Assembly: GCA_001942185.1 (NCBI GenBank) | Contig: MKJV01000156.1 | Span: forward strand, 113,553-177,552 | Direction of reading: 5' to 3' | Length of the DNA stretch: 64,000 nucleotides | Origin: Pseudonocardia sp. CNS-004 | Lineage (GTDB): Bacteria; Actinomycetota; Actinomycetes; Mycobacteriales; Pseudonocardiaceae | In this document: positions 9,083-17,093 of the stretch, piece after piece | Layout: every line of letters starts with the position of its first letter | Numbering within the stretch: the first letter of the stretch is position 1 | Position numbers and translations under genes: made by a program | Notes under the pieces: model-generated | What the model saw: only the letters and a program-made list of their open reading frames with translations | Database searches by the model: none | Told to the model about the DNA's origin: nothing

Positions 9083-10383
9083 GCGCCGCTGGCGAAGATC
9101 TCGTTCATCTCCGCCGCCGCGGTGGACGTGGCCTGTTCCACCGTGGCCTCACCGGTGAGGATGGAGCGCATCATCGCCGCGATCGTCTTCTTGCCCTGGA
9201 TCTGGCCGAACGCCGGGGTGACCGGCACGCTGCGCCCGGAGTCGACCATCTGCTGGGCGAACGGTGCCACCAGGGGATCGGGGGACTGCACGGCCTCGTT
9301 CAGCTGCGCCGTGATGCCCGGGAAGTAGCTGGACTCCTGGGCCCACTTGGCGGCGAACTCGCCGGTGCCCATCATCTCGACGAGCTGCCAGGCCAGGTCC
9401 TGGGCATCGCTGGTCTCGAAGATCGACAGCACCGATCCGCCGACGACCGAGGGTGCGAGTCCACCGGTCGGGCCGGGGATGGGGAAGGCGCCGATCTTGC
9501 CCCGCAGATCCGGAGCCGCCTCGACGATCGCCTTGGGAGTCCAGCTGCCGGAGAAGATCATCGCGGACTGGCCCTTGGTGAAGGAGTCGCGCAGGTCGGT
9601 CTCCCGCCAGGTGGCCGCCGCGGGGGTGGAGAACCCGTGCTCCAGTGCCAGGTCGGCGTAGAACTGGACACCCGCGCGGGCCTGCGCGGAGTCGACGCCG
9701 CTGCTCCAGCTGTCGCCGTTCTGCGTGGCGACCTCCCCGCCCGAGCCCCACAGGAACGGGTACACGATGAACTCGTTGTCACCCGCGATCGGCAGCGGCA
9801 GCAGATCGGGACGCCCCTGCTTGATGCGCTGCCCGACGGCCACGAGCTCGTCCCAGGTGGTGGGCGGCTGCAACCCGAGCTCGGCGAACACGTCGGTGCG
9901 GTAGACGATCGAGCGGACGCCCGCGTACCAGGGCATGCCGTAGAGCGTGCCGTCGAGCGTGCCGGCCTCGACCAGCCCCGGCAGGAGCCTGTCGGACAGG
10001 CCTGCTTCCTGCACCCGAGGGCCGAGATCGGCCAGCGCGCCCGCATCACCGAACTCCGCGACCCAGGTCGTGCCGACCTCCGCCACGTCCGGGGTGGTCT
10101 GCCCGGCGATGGCAGTGGTGAAGCGGTCCTTCGCGGCGCCCCACTGCATGAACTGGATGTCCAGCGTCGCACCGGTGCGCTGCTGGAACGCCGCCGAAAG
10201 CTCGTCGAAGAACGGCTGGCTGTCCGGGTTGGTGCCCTCCATGATCCAGACCGTCAGGGTGCGCTCACTCCCTGCCGCGGCGTCGCCGGACTCGCTGCCG
10301 CAGCCCGCGACGGTCAGAGCTGCCGCCGCGGCCAGGGCGACGGCGCTCCGCCGTACCGATCGGGATCCGGGCATCGACCACAT
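9079..10383 (-). CDS. Extracellular solute-binding lipoprotein, family 1 (sugar ABC transporter)
   Basis: The 434-residue product starts with a basic signal peptide and the lipobox LTVAGC, so it is a lipoprotein outside the membrane. ERTLTVWIMEG after the cysteine is the usual first strand of family 1 sugar-binding proteins. The ATG at 10383 has GGAGGG six bases upstream. First gene of a four-gene operon with two permeases and a NagZ-like glycosidase, divergently following a GntR gene. The ligand is probably an oligosaccharide with beta-linked amino sugar, inferred from the glycosidase. Confidence 0.92.
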   Translation of the reverse strand: MWSMPGSRSVRRSAVALAAAAALTVAGCGSESGDAAAGSERTLTVWIMEGTNPDSQPFFDELSAAFQQRTGATLDIQFMQWGAAKDRFTTAIAGQTTPDVAEVGTTWVAEFGDAGALADLGPRVQEAGLSDRLLPGLVEAGTLDGTLYGMPWYAGVRSIVYRTDVFAELGLQPPTTWDELVAVGQRIKQGRPDLLPLPIAGDNEFIVYPFLWGSGGEVATQNGDSWSSGVDSAQARAGVQFYADLALEHGFSTPAAATWRETDLRDSFTKGQSAMIFSGSWTPKAIVEAAPDLRGKIGAFPIPGPTGGLAPSVVGGSVLSIFETSDAQDLAWQLVEMMGTGEFAAKWAQESSYFPGITAQLNEAVQSPDPLVAPFAQQMVDSGRSVPVTPAFGQIQGKKTIAAMMRSILTGEATVEQATSTAAAEMNEIFASGA

Positions 10384-10404
10384 GGGGTTCCCTCCGACGG
10401 CTTT

Positions 10405-10460
10405 GAGACCAGAGGTCTAATTGGGGGGAACTGTAGTGTCGGTCACCCCGGCGACGTCAA
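10405..10460 (-). promoter_or_regulatory. Promoter and palindromic GntR-type operator of the sugar operon
   Basis: On the minus strand TTGACG (10460-10455) and TACAGT (10435-10430) are 19 bp apart. Between the -10 and the start codon lies the palindrome AGACC-AGA-GGTCT (10406-10418). It has the size and symmetry of HutC-type GntR operators, and its half-sites are those of DasR sites in inverted order. Repression by the adjacent GntR protein is inferred. Confidence 0.5.
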
Positions 10461-10482
10461 GCGACGTTCCGGTTACGGCTGA

Positions 10483-11202
10483 TCACGACGGGAAGATGTC
10501 GGCCATGATCCGGTAGCGGTCGCCCCGGTAGACCGAGCGCACGAACTCGGCCACCCGCCCGCCGTCCACCCGGCAGGTGCGCTCGAAGCAGAAGGCGGGC
10601 GCGCCCGGCTCGACGCCGAGCACAGCGGCGTCGTCGGCGCTGGTGAGGGCGGCCTCCGCGGTCTGGGTGCCGGAGGCGATCCGGTGCCCGTAGCGCTCGG
10701 CGAGCAGCTCGTAGTAGGAGCGGTCCTCCAGGTCGGCGCCGGTGAGCCCGGGCACGAGGTCGGCCGGGACGTGGAGGTCCTCCACCGCCATCGGCTCGTC
10801 GTCGGCGAGGCGCAGCCGCCGCACGTGCAGGACGGGCGTGCCGGTCGGCACCTCGAGCAACGCGGCCAGCATGACGCCCGCCGGGGCCCGGCCGGATCGC
10901 AGCGTGCGGCTGCCGGGCCGCAGGCCGCGCGAGCGCATGTCGGCGGAGAACGAGTTGGCCGCGAGGCGGTGCGCCACCTTCGCCGGGGCGACGAACGTGC
11001 CTGCTCCCTGCCTGCGCACCAGCACGGCGTCGGCGACCAGCCCGTCGACGGCGCGGCGCAGCGTCATCCGGGCGACGCCGAGGTCACGCGCCAGGTCGCG
11101 CTCGGCGGGGAGCGGCTCTCCCGGTGACATCGCCGCGATCAGCTCGGCGAGCCGCGCGCGCAGCCGCCGCTGCTTGTCGGTCTCCGTGGGCGGAGCACTC
11201 AT
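10483..11202 (-). CDS. GntR-family regulator, HutC subfamily
   Basis: About 239 residues. The N-terminal winged helix contains PGEPLPAERDLARDLGVARMTLRRAVDGL and a wing with RRQGAGTFV, both diagnostic of GntR proteins. The C-terminal half is a UbiC/HutC effector domain ending in VYRGDRYRI. The ATG at 11202 is chosen; an in-frame ATG five codons upstream is possible. It lies immediately upstream of the sugar operon in the same orientation and probably represses it until a sugar phosphate or amino sugar binds. Confidence 0.9.
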   Translation of the reverse strand: MSAPPTETDKQRRLRARLAELIAAMSPGEPLPAERDLARDLGVARMTLRRAVDGLVADAVLVRRQGAGTFVAPAKVAHRLAANSFSADMRSRGLRPGSRTLRSGRAPAGVMLAALLEVPTGTPVLHVRRLRLADDEPMAVEDLHVPADLVPGLTGADLEDRSYYELLAERYGHRIASGTQTAEAALTSADDAAVLGVEPGAPAFCFERTCRVDGGRVAEFVRSVYRGDRYRIMADIFPS

Positions 11203-11269
11203 AGCCCATTGGTACACCAGCGGTCCGACGGATGCGAACCCTGCCTGTTAGCACTCACGACCCCGGTCG

Positions 11270-11288
11270 TTAGGTCACGCTAACCAGA
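11270..11288 (+). promoter_or_regulatory. DtxR/IdeR/MntR-type metal box upstream of the UPF0016 gene
   Basis: The 19-mer TTAGGTCACGCTAACCAGA matches the actinobacterial DtxR-family consensus TTAGGTTAGGCTAACCTAA at 15 of 19 positions, with both half-sites TTAGGT and GCTAACC intact. It is 49 bp upstream of a gene for a manganese/calcium-type cation transporter, so metal-dependent control is likely. Confidence 0.6.
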
Positions 11289-11336
11289 TTTTGCAGTTCA
11301 GCCGCTCCTCCCGACGCTCGTAGCGTCGATCGCGTC

Positions 11337-12041
11337 ATGGACGGATTCCTGCTCGCCCTCGCTGTCAGCTTCGGAGTGGTCTTCGTCGCCGAGCTCGGCG
11401 ACAAGTCCCAGCTGATGGCCCTCGCCTTCGCCACCCGCTACCGGGCCCTGCCGGTGATCATCGGCATCACGATCGCCACCACCACCGTGCACCTGATCTC
11501 GGTGGCCGTCGGGCACGGCGTGGGCTCCGCGCTCCCCACCGGCTGGATCGCGCTCGTCGCGGCGGTCGCGTTCGTCGGGTTCGGCGCCTGGACACTGCGG
11601 GGCGACCGGCTCACCGAGGCCGAGCGGTCCAGGGCCGCACGCGCCACCGGTTCGGCCGTCCTCACCTCCTCGGTGGCGTTCTTCCTGGCAGAGCTGGGCG
11701 ACAAGACGATGCTCGCCACGATCACGCTGGCCACCCAGTACGGGTGGGCCGGTGTGTGGGTCGGCTCCACGCTCGGGATGGTCGCCGCCGACGCGCTGGC
11801 GATCGTCATCGGGCGGAAGCTGGGCCGGATGCTGCCCGAGCGCGCCGTGCAGATCGGCGCCGCCGCGCTGTTCTTCCTGTTCGGCAGCTGGCTGGCGGTG
11901 GAGGCCACCGGCGAGCTGACCGGGCGTCCCGCACGGGCGCTGCTCGCGGACGTGCTCGACCACCACGCCGCAGGCTGGCTGGCGCTCACGATCGCCGCCC
12001 TCGTCGCGGTGCTGGCGCGATCGGCGGCCGCCGCCTGCTGA
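11337..12041 (+). CDS. UPF0016/GDT1 (TMEM165-like) cation transporter
   Basis: The 234-residue membrane protein has two halves, each with the family signature E-L-G-D-K-[ST]: ELGDKS near residue 20 and ELGDKT near residue 119. Each half carries three hydrophobic helices, and an acidic/basic linker joins them. Family members export Mn2+ (and Ca2+ in eukaryotes) across membranes. The upstream DtxR-type box fits control by an MntR- or IdeR-like sensor. A small hairpin, GACGCT-CGT-AGCGTC, lies just before the ATG. Confidence 0.9.
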   Translation: MDGFLLALAVSFGVVFVAELGDKSQLMALAFATRYRALPVIIGITIATTTVHLISVAVGHGVGSALPTGWIALVAAVAFVGFGAWTLRGDRLTEAERSRAARATGSAVLTSSVAFFLAELGDKTMLATITLATQYGWAGVWVGSTLGMVAADALAIVIGRKLGRMLPERAVQIGAAALFFLFGSWLAVEATGELTGRPARALLADVLDHHAAGWLALTIAALVAVLARSAAAAC

Positions 12042-12112
12042 ACGCCTCACCCGCTCGCCGCGTCATCGGGCGCGCGGAGCGCGTCCGCGGCTCGGCCGCG
12101 TGGTGGGGGCGT

Positions 12113-12558
12113 GTGCTCTACGGCGTTGCCACGGTGCTAGGCCTCGTTGCGCCGCTGCTCGTCGCGGCCGACGTCATCGACCCGATCGCGGTGTTCGACG
12201 ACCCGGGCGTCGTCGTCATCGCGCCGGGCTCGCCCTGCTCGGGGTGGCGCTCGTGCTTGCCTCCCAGCTCGAGCTGCGGCGAGTCGGGTCCGCCGACCCG
12301 GTGCTGGCCAGCACCGGCCTGCGCTCGCGGATGCGCAACCCGGGGCTCACCGGCATCGTGCTGGCCACCGGCGGCACGCTGGTGATGGTGCCCACGCTGG
12401 TCGGCGTGCTGGCGGCCGTGCTGCTGGTCGTCTCGGTGCGGATCCAGGTGCGTGCGGTGCGGGAACCGCTGCTGGCGCAGCTGCACGGTGAGGAGTACGC
12501 CGCCTACGCGGCACGGACCGGCCGCTACCTACCCAGGCTGACGCTGTCGCGGTCGTGA
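12113..12558 (+). CDS. Isoprenylcysteine carboxyl methyltransferase-like membrane protein, frameshifted
   Basis: The downstream part (RVGSADPVLASTGLRSRMRNPG, then two hydrophobic segments and EEYAAYAARTGRYLPRL) matches the C-terminal end of ICMT/PEMT-like membrane methyltransferases, whose final E-Y-x-x-Y-...-RY-L-P motif is typical. The first membrane segment (VLYGVATVLGLVAPLLVAA) is in another frame, and one missing base near 12228 joins them. The start is uncertain; GTG at 12113 is the nearest candidate, 71 bp after the preceding stop. The substrate is unknown. Confidence 0.65.
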
Positions 12559-12593
12559 GTGGATACGAGTGCTCTGGCACTCGTATCCACTCA
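12556..12593. terminator. Bidirectional terminator, 17-bp perfect hairpin
   Basis: Arms at 12556-12572 and 12577-12593 pair perfectly around TCTG, between convergent genes and overlapping the stop codon on the left. The sequence GAGTGGATACGAGTGC is nearly the same as that of the hairpin at 52327-52368. Confidence 0.75.
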
Positions 12594-12679
12594 TCGTCCG
12601 GCCTCGCTGCGCTCGGCCGACCGCTTCGCGGACCACGCTGTGTTGAATGGTTCGCTCGCTACGCTCGCGAACGGCTGGT

Positions 12680-13156
12680 TCAGGGCTTGGCCCAGGCGCC
12701 TTCGGACATCGCCGCGGCGCGCACCCGGAAGCCCGCCGTGCCCTCGACGATGTCGCGGCGCAGCTGGGTCTTCGTACGGCCGGTGCTGTTGACCGTGGGC
12801 CCGAGGGCCTTGGCGATCTCCTTGAGCACCGGCACGGTGAACTCGGCGCGGCTCTGCAGGTAGTCGGCCACCTCGCCGGGCGTGGCGAGCCGGTTGATGG
12901 CGGCCACCGCGCCCTCGATGTCGACGCCCGTGGGGCGCTGCTGCTGCGGTGCGGGCTCCCGGCGCCGTTGCACGGGGGCCGGGGCGGGAGCGGCCTGGTA
13001 GGCCAGAGTGGCCCGGCCGGCGGCGATGTCCTCGAGCTGCTCACGGCTGAGCGTCTCGAGCAGGGCGACGGCCTTCTGCAGGGCGACCGCGAGCGGCTGG
13101 GAGGGGAGCGGGGAGCTGGGGAGCGAGGCCAGGTCGATCGACTCGTTGCCGTTCAC
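12680..13156 (-). CDS. Hypothetical protein coupled to ParA
   Basis: The 158-residue product has an N-terminal helical stretch (PLAVALQKAVALLETLSREQLEDIAAG), a Pro/Gln-rich linker, and a C-terminal part with helix-rich EVADYLQSRAEFTVPVLKEIAKAL and basic GRTKTQLRRDIVEGT. The GTG start overlaps the stop of the ParA gene (GTGA). Position and basic C-terminus suggest a ParB-like or DNA-binding partner of the ATPase, but no ParB domain is recognisable. Confidence 0.75.
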   Translation of the reverse strand: MNGNESIDLASLPSSPLPSQPLAVALQKAVALLETLSREQLEDIAAGRATLAYQAAPAPAPVQRRREPAPQQQRPTGVDIEGAVAAINRLATPGEVADYLQSRAEFTVPVLKEIAKALGPTVNSTGRTKTQLRRDIVEGTAGFRVRAAAMSEGAWAKP

Positions 13157-14040
13157 GCAGCGATCCTCTCCAGTCGGCCCGACAGTTCGGACACCATGTC
13201 GCGCAGCTCGCGGGTGGCCGCCCGGCCCGTGCCACCCAGTATCACCGGGACGCCGTGCTCGGGCGCCGGGCCGTACACCGCCTTGCTGTCGCGGATCGTG
13301 GTGGCGAACGTCGGCACCTCGCGGGCCTCGATCCGGCTGATCACGCTGCGCTGGGCGTCGATCGGGCTGCCGTTCTGGTTCTGCACCATCGTGAACACGA
13401 CGGATGCCGCCGGGCGCTCCACCGGCACCGGCGAGTGCTCGTTGTACTCCTCGACGAACGAGCGGATCTTCAGCCCGAGCGAGTCGATCCCGTTGGTGGA
13501 CAGGTAGTCCGGCTTCGTCGGGATCAGCAGCAGGTCACTTGCCGCGACCGCGTTCTTGGCGATGAGCCCGAAGTTCGGGGCGCAGTCGATGAGGACCGTG
13601 TCGTACTCGGCGAAGTCCTCGTGCGCGAGCATCTGGCGCAGGCTCCCGTGCAGCTCGCCGAAGCGGCTGGGATCCCCGAGCAGGTCGGCGGCGAGGTTTG
13701 TCTCCACGTCCGTGAGGTCGCGGTGGGCGGCGATCAGGTCGAGGCGCCCGGTGCCGCGTGCCAGCTTGTCCTGGACACGGGGTGGGGTCGAGACGAGCTT
13801 GGCGGGGGTCTCCGCGTTGTCGCTCCCGATCCGGTCGAACCAGTTCTTGATCGTCTTGTCCGGCAGCAGGTCAGCCGTCCACTCGCTCTGGGTGAAGAAC
13901 GAGATCGTGAGACTGGCCTGCCCGTCGAGATCGATGAGCAGAACCTTCTGGCCACGGGCCGCGAACCCGGCCCCGAGATTGGCCGTGAGGGTGGTCTTGC
14001 CCACCCCTCCCTTGTGGTTGATGACGGCGACGACCTTCAC
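13153..14040 (-). CDS. ParA-family partition ATPase
   Basis: The deviant Walker A motif KGGVGKTTLTANLG follows the first strand VVAVINH. LIDLDGQASLT and VLIDCAPNFGLIAKNAV give the other nucleotide-binding strands of ParA/Soj ATPases. The GTG start at 14040 is preferred over an upstream ATG because GGAGG lies seven to nine bases before it. With its coupled downstream partner it resembles a two-gene partition cassette, though no nearby replication gene or centromere-like repeat was seen, so it may be an orphan chromosomal ParA. Confidence 0.88.
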   Translation of the reverse strand: MKVVAVINHKGGVGKTTLTANLGAGFAARGQKVLLIDLDGQASLTISFFTQSEWTADLLPDKTIKNWFDRIGSDNAETPAKLVSTPPRVQDKLARGTGRLDLIAAHRDLTDVETNLAADLLGDPSRFGELHGSLRQMLAHEDFAEYDTVLIDCAPNFGLIAKNAVAASDLLLIPTKPDYLSTNGIDSLGLKIRSFVEEYNEHSPVPVERPAASVVFTMVQNQNGSPIDAQRSVISRIEAREVPTFATTIRDSKAVYGPAPEHGVPVILGGTGRAATRELRDMVSELSGRLERIAA

Positions 14041-14407
14041 CCGTTCTCCTCCCGCAGCGCGCCGCGCGAACGATGCCATACGCCCGGGGAGAGGCTGCGC
14101 TTAGGCCAATCGGCTGCTGCCGAATGCTCCATGCGGCGGCATCGGCGCACCGGCCGAGGTGGCTGACTTTAGGGGCGGTCCCCAGGGTGCCCGGTAGTGG
14201 GGTCCTGTCCCCCGATTGATCACGCAGGCGTTCTACCTGCGGTGATTCCGCCTGCGGGCGACGATGTGGCCGGGAGGAGAGGAGGGGGGCCGATCAGACC
14301 TGCGCAAGGATCACTCGATTGGGTGAGTATTGCCACAGTTGTCCACGGAAGGTCGTCACGCTGCGCAGATGTCGTCCCGACCGGGATCACCTGATCGGCG
14401 GTAGGCG
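14041..14407. other. Non-coding stretch upstream of parA
   Basis: No convincing gene is present on either strand. TTGTCCACG at 14339-14347 differs by one base from the actinobacterial DnaA-box consensus but is single, so an origin is not supported. The rest is GC-rich with a purine-rich tract near 14275-14290. Confidence 0.4.
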
Positions 14408-14575
14408 TCAGCGCTCGTAGTCGTCCTCGCTCGGCACGGCGAGGCGCTGCTCGGCGACATCGGCCGGATCGGCCTCGGGCGGCAGGTCCTCCCGCCCGGC
14501 CTCGGGCGCCTCGTCGTCGTCCGCGGCGCTCAGCAACTGCTCGGTCACGTCGGCGTCCGGGTCCTCAATGCCCAT
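14408..14575 (-). CDS. Small acidic protein of 55 residues
   Basis: An ATG-started frame (MGIEDPDADVTEQLLS, ending SEDDYER) with about one third Asp/Glu. The DPADVAEQ motif before the acidic C-terminus recurs, from memory, in short actinobacterial hypothetical proteins. Codon bias is typical of the genome (G or C in nearly every third position), supporting real coding. Function is unknown. Confidence 0.65.
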   Translation of the reverse strand: MGIEDPDADVTEQLLSAADDDEAPEAGREDLPPEADPADVAEQRLAVPSEDDYER

Positions 14576-14650
14576 CGGTGTCCCTCTCGCGTCCGGGGTG
14601 CCTGCCGAGTGTGCCCCAGCAGTCGGGTGCTCACACCACCCCGAACGGCG

Positions 14651-15526
14651 TCATGCGGACGCGGTGGCGGCCCCGCTGGTCTGGGTGAGGATCGCGGCGG
14701 CCAGCGGGGAGATCACCGTGCGGTTGATCGCGTGGCCCATGCCCGGGATCCGGACCATCCGGCCCTGCCCGAGCGAGCGGGCGAGCAGGCCGGAGTTCGG
14801 CGGGGGGTACGCCGGGTCCTCCGGCGCCTCGATCACGAGCGTGGGCACGGTGACCCCGGGCAGCTCGGCGCCGCGGTCGATGCCGTCGGTGTCCATCCGG
14901 GCGTGGGCCACCGCCGGGTCGTGCCGGCCGGAGTGGGCGACCACCCGCTCCTCCAGCGCGCGGAACTCGGCGGGGTCGAACAGCGTGCCGGAGCCGTTCA
15001 GCAGCCGCCAGTGCTCCACCCGCCACGCGAGCTCACCCTCGGTGTCGCGCGGGTCGTCCAGCTCGGCCCACAGGCGCAGCAACGCGGGGTCCGGGGCAGG
15101 CGGGGCCGGCACCTGCGACGGCTCGGCGGACGGCAGCGGCCCGGTGCAGAAGACCGTGGCGGTGACGACCCGGTCGGGGTGGTCGAGGAGCAGCAGCTGC
15201 GTGAGCAGGCCGCCCATCGACATCCCGACGACGTGCGCGCGCGGTACGTCGAACGCGTCGAGCACGGCGATCGCGTCGTCCGCGAGGTCGGTGATGCCGT
15301 AGGGGACGTCCTCGAACGCGGCGGTGGAACGGCCGGTGTCGCGATGGTCGTAGCGGATGACGCGGTGGTGCTCCGCGAGCTGGGCGACGAGGGAGTCCGG
15401 CCACACCAGGCCGGACGAGTTGGCGCCCATCACGAGCAGCAGCGGCTCACCAGGGTGTGGCCCGGTGGGTGCGATGTCCTCGGCCCACAGGCGAACACCG
15501 GGGGCGACGTCGACGAAGCGTTCCAC
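14651..15526 (-). CDS. Alpha/beta hydrolase
   Basis: A 291-residue hydrolase with the oxyanion region LLLVMGANSSGLVW, a conserved strand YDHRDTGRST, the nucleophile elbow GMSMGG, an acid near PTLVIEAPEDP and the catalytic His in GMGHAINR. This pattern is common to 3-oxoadipate enol-lactonase-like and aclacinomycin methylesterase (RdmC)-like enzymes. The neighbours do not indicate a substrate. Confidence 0.87.
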   Translation of the reverse strand: MERFVDVAPGVRLWAEDIAPTGPHPGEPLLLVMGANSSGLVWPDSLVAQLAEHHRVIRYDHRDTGRSTAAFEDVPYGITDLADDAIAVLDAFDVPRAHVVGMSMGGLLTQLLLLDHPDRVVTATVFCTGPLPSAEPSQVPAPPAPDPALLRLWAELDDPRDTEGELAWRVEHWRLLNGSGTLFDPAEFRALEERVVAHSGRHDPAVAHARMDTDGIDRGAELPGVTVPTLVIEAPEDPAYPPPNSGLLARSLGQGRMVRIPGMGHAINRTVISPLAAAILTQTSGAATASA

Positions 15527-15646
15527 GGCGTGCAGCCTGCCGGTCGGCGGTGTACATGTCGATCTCTGGGGGTGCCCGGGTGGCGGGCGCCACCCCGCCG
15601 GGCCCGGACACTAGGTGGGTACTAGGCCGGGCGCGGGCGGCGGGTG

Positions 15647-15956
15647 TCACTTGAGTGCGTCGATGAGCGCCTGGCGCTGGCGCTCGCCCAGGCCGGCGGC
15701 ACGGCGGGACGCGTCGATGCCGGTCTGCTCCAGGAGCTGCGAGACCTTGGCGGGGCCGTAGCCGGGCAGGCTCTTGAGCAGATCGGCGACCTTCGTCTTG
15801 CCGACCACCTGGTCGGTCTTGGCGCGGTCGAGAACCGCGGGGATCGTCTGCTCGCCGCGGGCGATCGCGTCGCGGAGCTCCTTGCGGGCGGTGCGGGCGC
15901 CGCGGCTTCTTGAGGGCCTCGGCGCGCTGCTCCGGAGTGAGCGTGGGCAATGCCAT
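15647..15956 (-). CDS. mihF: Actinobacterial integration host factor (mIHF/sIHF), frameshifted
   Basis: Repaired, the product begins MALPTLTPEQRAEALKK and continues ARTARKELRDAIARGE through VGKTKVADLLKSLPGYG and the helix-two-turn-helix region to SRRAAGLGERQRQALI, matching mIHF of Mycobacterium and sIHF of Streptomyces (about 105 residues), a nucleoid-associated DNA-bending protein. The frame breaks after EALKK near 15903, where one base is missing. The usual neighbours gmk and rpoZ are absent here, so this may be a second copy. Confidence 0.87.
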
Positions 15957-16097
15957 GTCGACTTCTCTCCTCTCCGTGCGTCCACCCCGGATGGGATGTG
16001 CGCAGGTCATCTTGGCCGTCAAGGGTGACAGAACCGCGCAGCGCCACGCGCGCGCCCCCCGGTCCGCGCCGAACGGTCTGCCCCGGTCGGGGGTGGT

Positions 16098-16985
16098 CTA
16101 ACCGAGGTAGGGGAGCGGTTCGATCCCCCGGACGCCCGGCCGGCAGCGGTAGAGGGCGCCCGCGCGGCCGTCCGTCACCCCGGCCCCCTGCTGCGACGTG
16201 GTGATCCACAGCTCGTCCAGGTCGGGGCCGGCGAACGCGCAGGCGGTGGGGTGGGTCGTGGGCAGCCGGACGACCGCGTCGAGCGTGCCGTCGGCGGTGT
16301 AGCGGTGCACGGCGGAGCCGCCCCACAGGGCCACCCAGACGCCGCCCTCCGCGTCGACGGTGAGCCCGTCCGGTGCGCCGCCCTCGACCTCGACGAATGG
16401 CTCCCTGCCGACCACGGCGGGCGCGGCGAGGTCGACGTCGAGCACGTCGACCCGCCCGGTCGGGGTGTCGACGTAGTAGGCGCGGGAGCCGTCAGCGGTC
16501 CAGCACAGCCCGTTCGAGATCGTGACGTCGGTGAGCATCGTGGTCACCGAACCGTCCCTGGCCAGGCGAAACAGGCGGCCACGGCCGGGTGCGGCGTCGT
16601 AGCCCATCGAGCCGCACCAGAACGCGCCGGCCGGGTCGCAGCCCCCGTCGTTCATCCGCACGGTCGGGTCCGTCCAGAGTTCGTCGAGCGGCCGGGCGGG
16701 TCCGGTGCCGGCCGAGCCCGGCTCGTCGAGGAACCCGAACCCGCGCTCGAGCGCCACCACCCAGCCGCCCGCGGCCCGGGGGCGCAGCGCGGCGAGCACG
16801 GTGCCCACGTGCCGGCGGTGCACCTCGGCGGGGTCGGGCCCGGCGTGCGGCAGCGCGACCGTCAGCAGGTCGCCGCGCAGCATGTCGACGGACGCGAGCA
16901 CGCGGCTGCCGGCATGCCACACGGGCCCTTCCCCGTGGTGGGCGACGGCGGCGGTGGCCTGCTCGGCGGGGATCTCTCGGCTCAT
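16098..16985 (-). CDS. SMP-30/gluconolactonase-family protein
   Basis: A 295-residue six-bladed propeller of the SMP-30/regucalcin family. The metal-ligand motifs are visible: Glu in GEGPVW, Asn/Asp in VRMNDGGCDPAG, Asn in ISNGLCWTADG and Asp in GGAPDGLTVD. Members hydrolyse sugar lactones such as gluconolactone using one divalent metal. There is no signal peptide. It is a single gene with no sugar dehydrogenase alongside. Confidence 0.88.
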   Translation of the reverse strand: MSREIPAEQATAAVAHHGEGPVWHAGSRVLASVDMLRGDLLTVALPHAGPDPAEVHRRHVGTVLAALRPRAAGGWVVALERGFGFLDEPGSAGTGPARPLDELWTDPTVRMNDGGCDPAGAFWCGSMGYDAAPGRGRLFRLARDGSVTTMLTDVTISNGLCWTADGSRAYYVDTPTGRVDVLDVDLAAPAVVGREPFVEVEGGAPDGLTVDAEGGVWVALWGGSAVHRYTADGTLDAVVRLPTTHPTACAFAGPDLDELWITTSQQGAGVTDGRAGALYRCRPGVRGIEPLPYLG

Positions 16986-17011
16986 GGGACCAGTAGACCA
17001 ATCGAGCGAAT

Positions 17012-17025
17012 GTGAGCTGTCTCAC
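17012..17025. promoter_or_regulatory. Small palindrome upstream of the SMP-30 gene
   Basis: GTGAG-CTGT-CTCAC lies 27 bp before the SMP-30 start, in the space between that gene and the DctA terminator. It is a possible operator, without further support. Confidence 0.3.
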
Positions 17026-17050
17026 GTCGACGTGGATCCGGTCGGACGAC

Positions 17051-17084
17051 GAACGGCGCCCCGCGGGTGTGCGGGGCGCCGTTC
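17051..17084 (-). terminator. Terminator of the DctA gene
   Basis: A perfect 14-bp stem (17051-17064 with 17071-17084) closes a 6-nt loop, ten bases after the stop codon of the symporter gene. Confidence 0.75.
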
Positions 17085-17093
17085 GCTGTCGGA

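Noticed and set aside
11217..11336. A yybP-ykoY manganese riboswitch before the UPF0016 gene
   Set aside because: The expected conserved loop motifs are absent and the leader appears short; a DtxR-type box explains metal control better.
14339..14347. Replication origin near parA
   Set aside because: There is one near-match to a DnaA box and no cluster, dnaA, dnaN or AT-rich unwinding region.
14197..14394. A 65-residue plus-strand gene upstream of the small acidic protein
   Set aside because: There is no ribosome binding site, it has poor codon bias, and it overlaps a likely promoter region.
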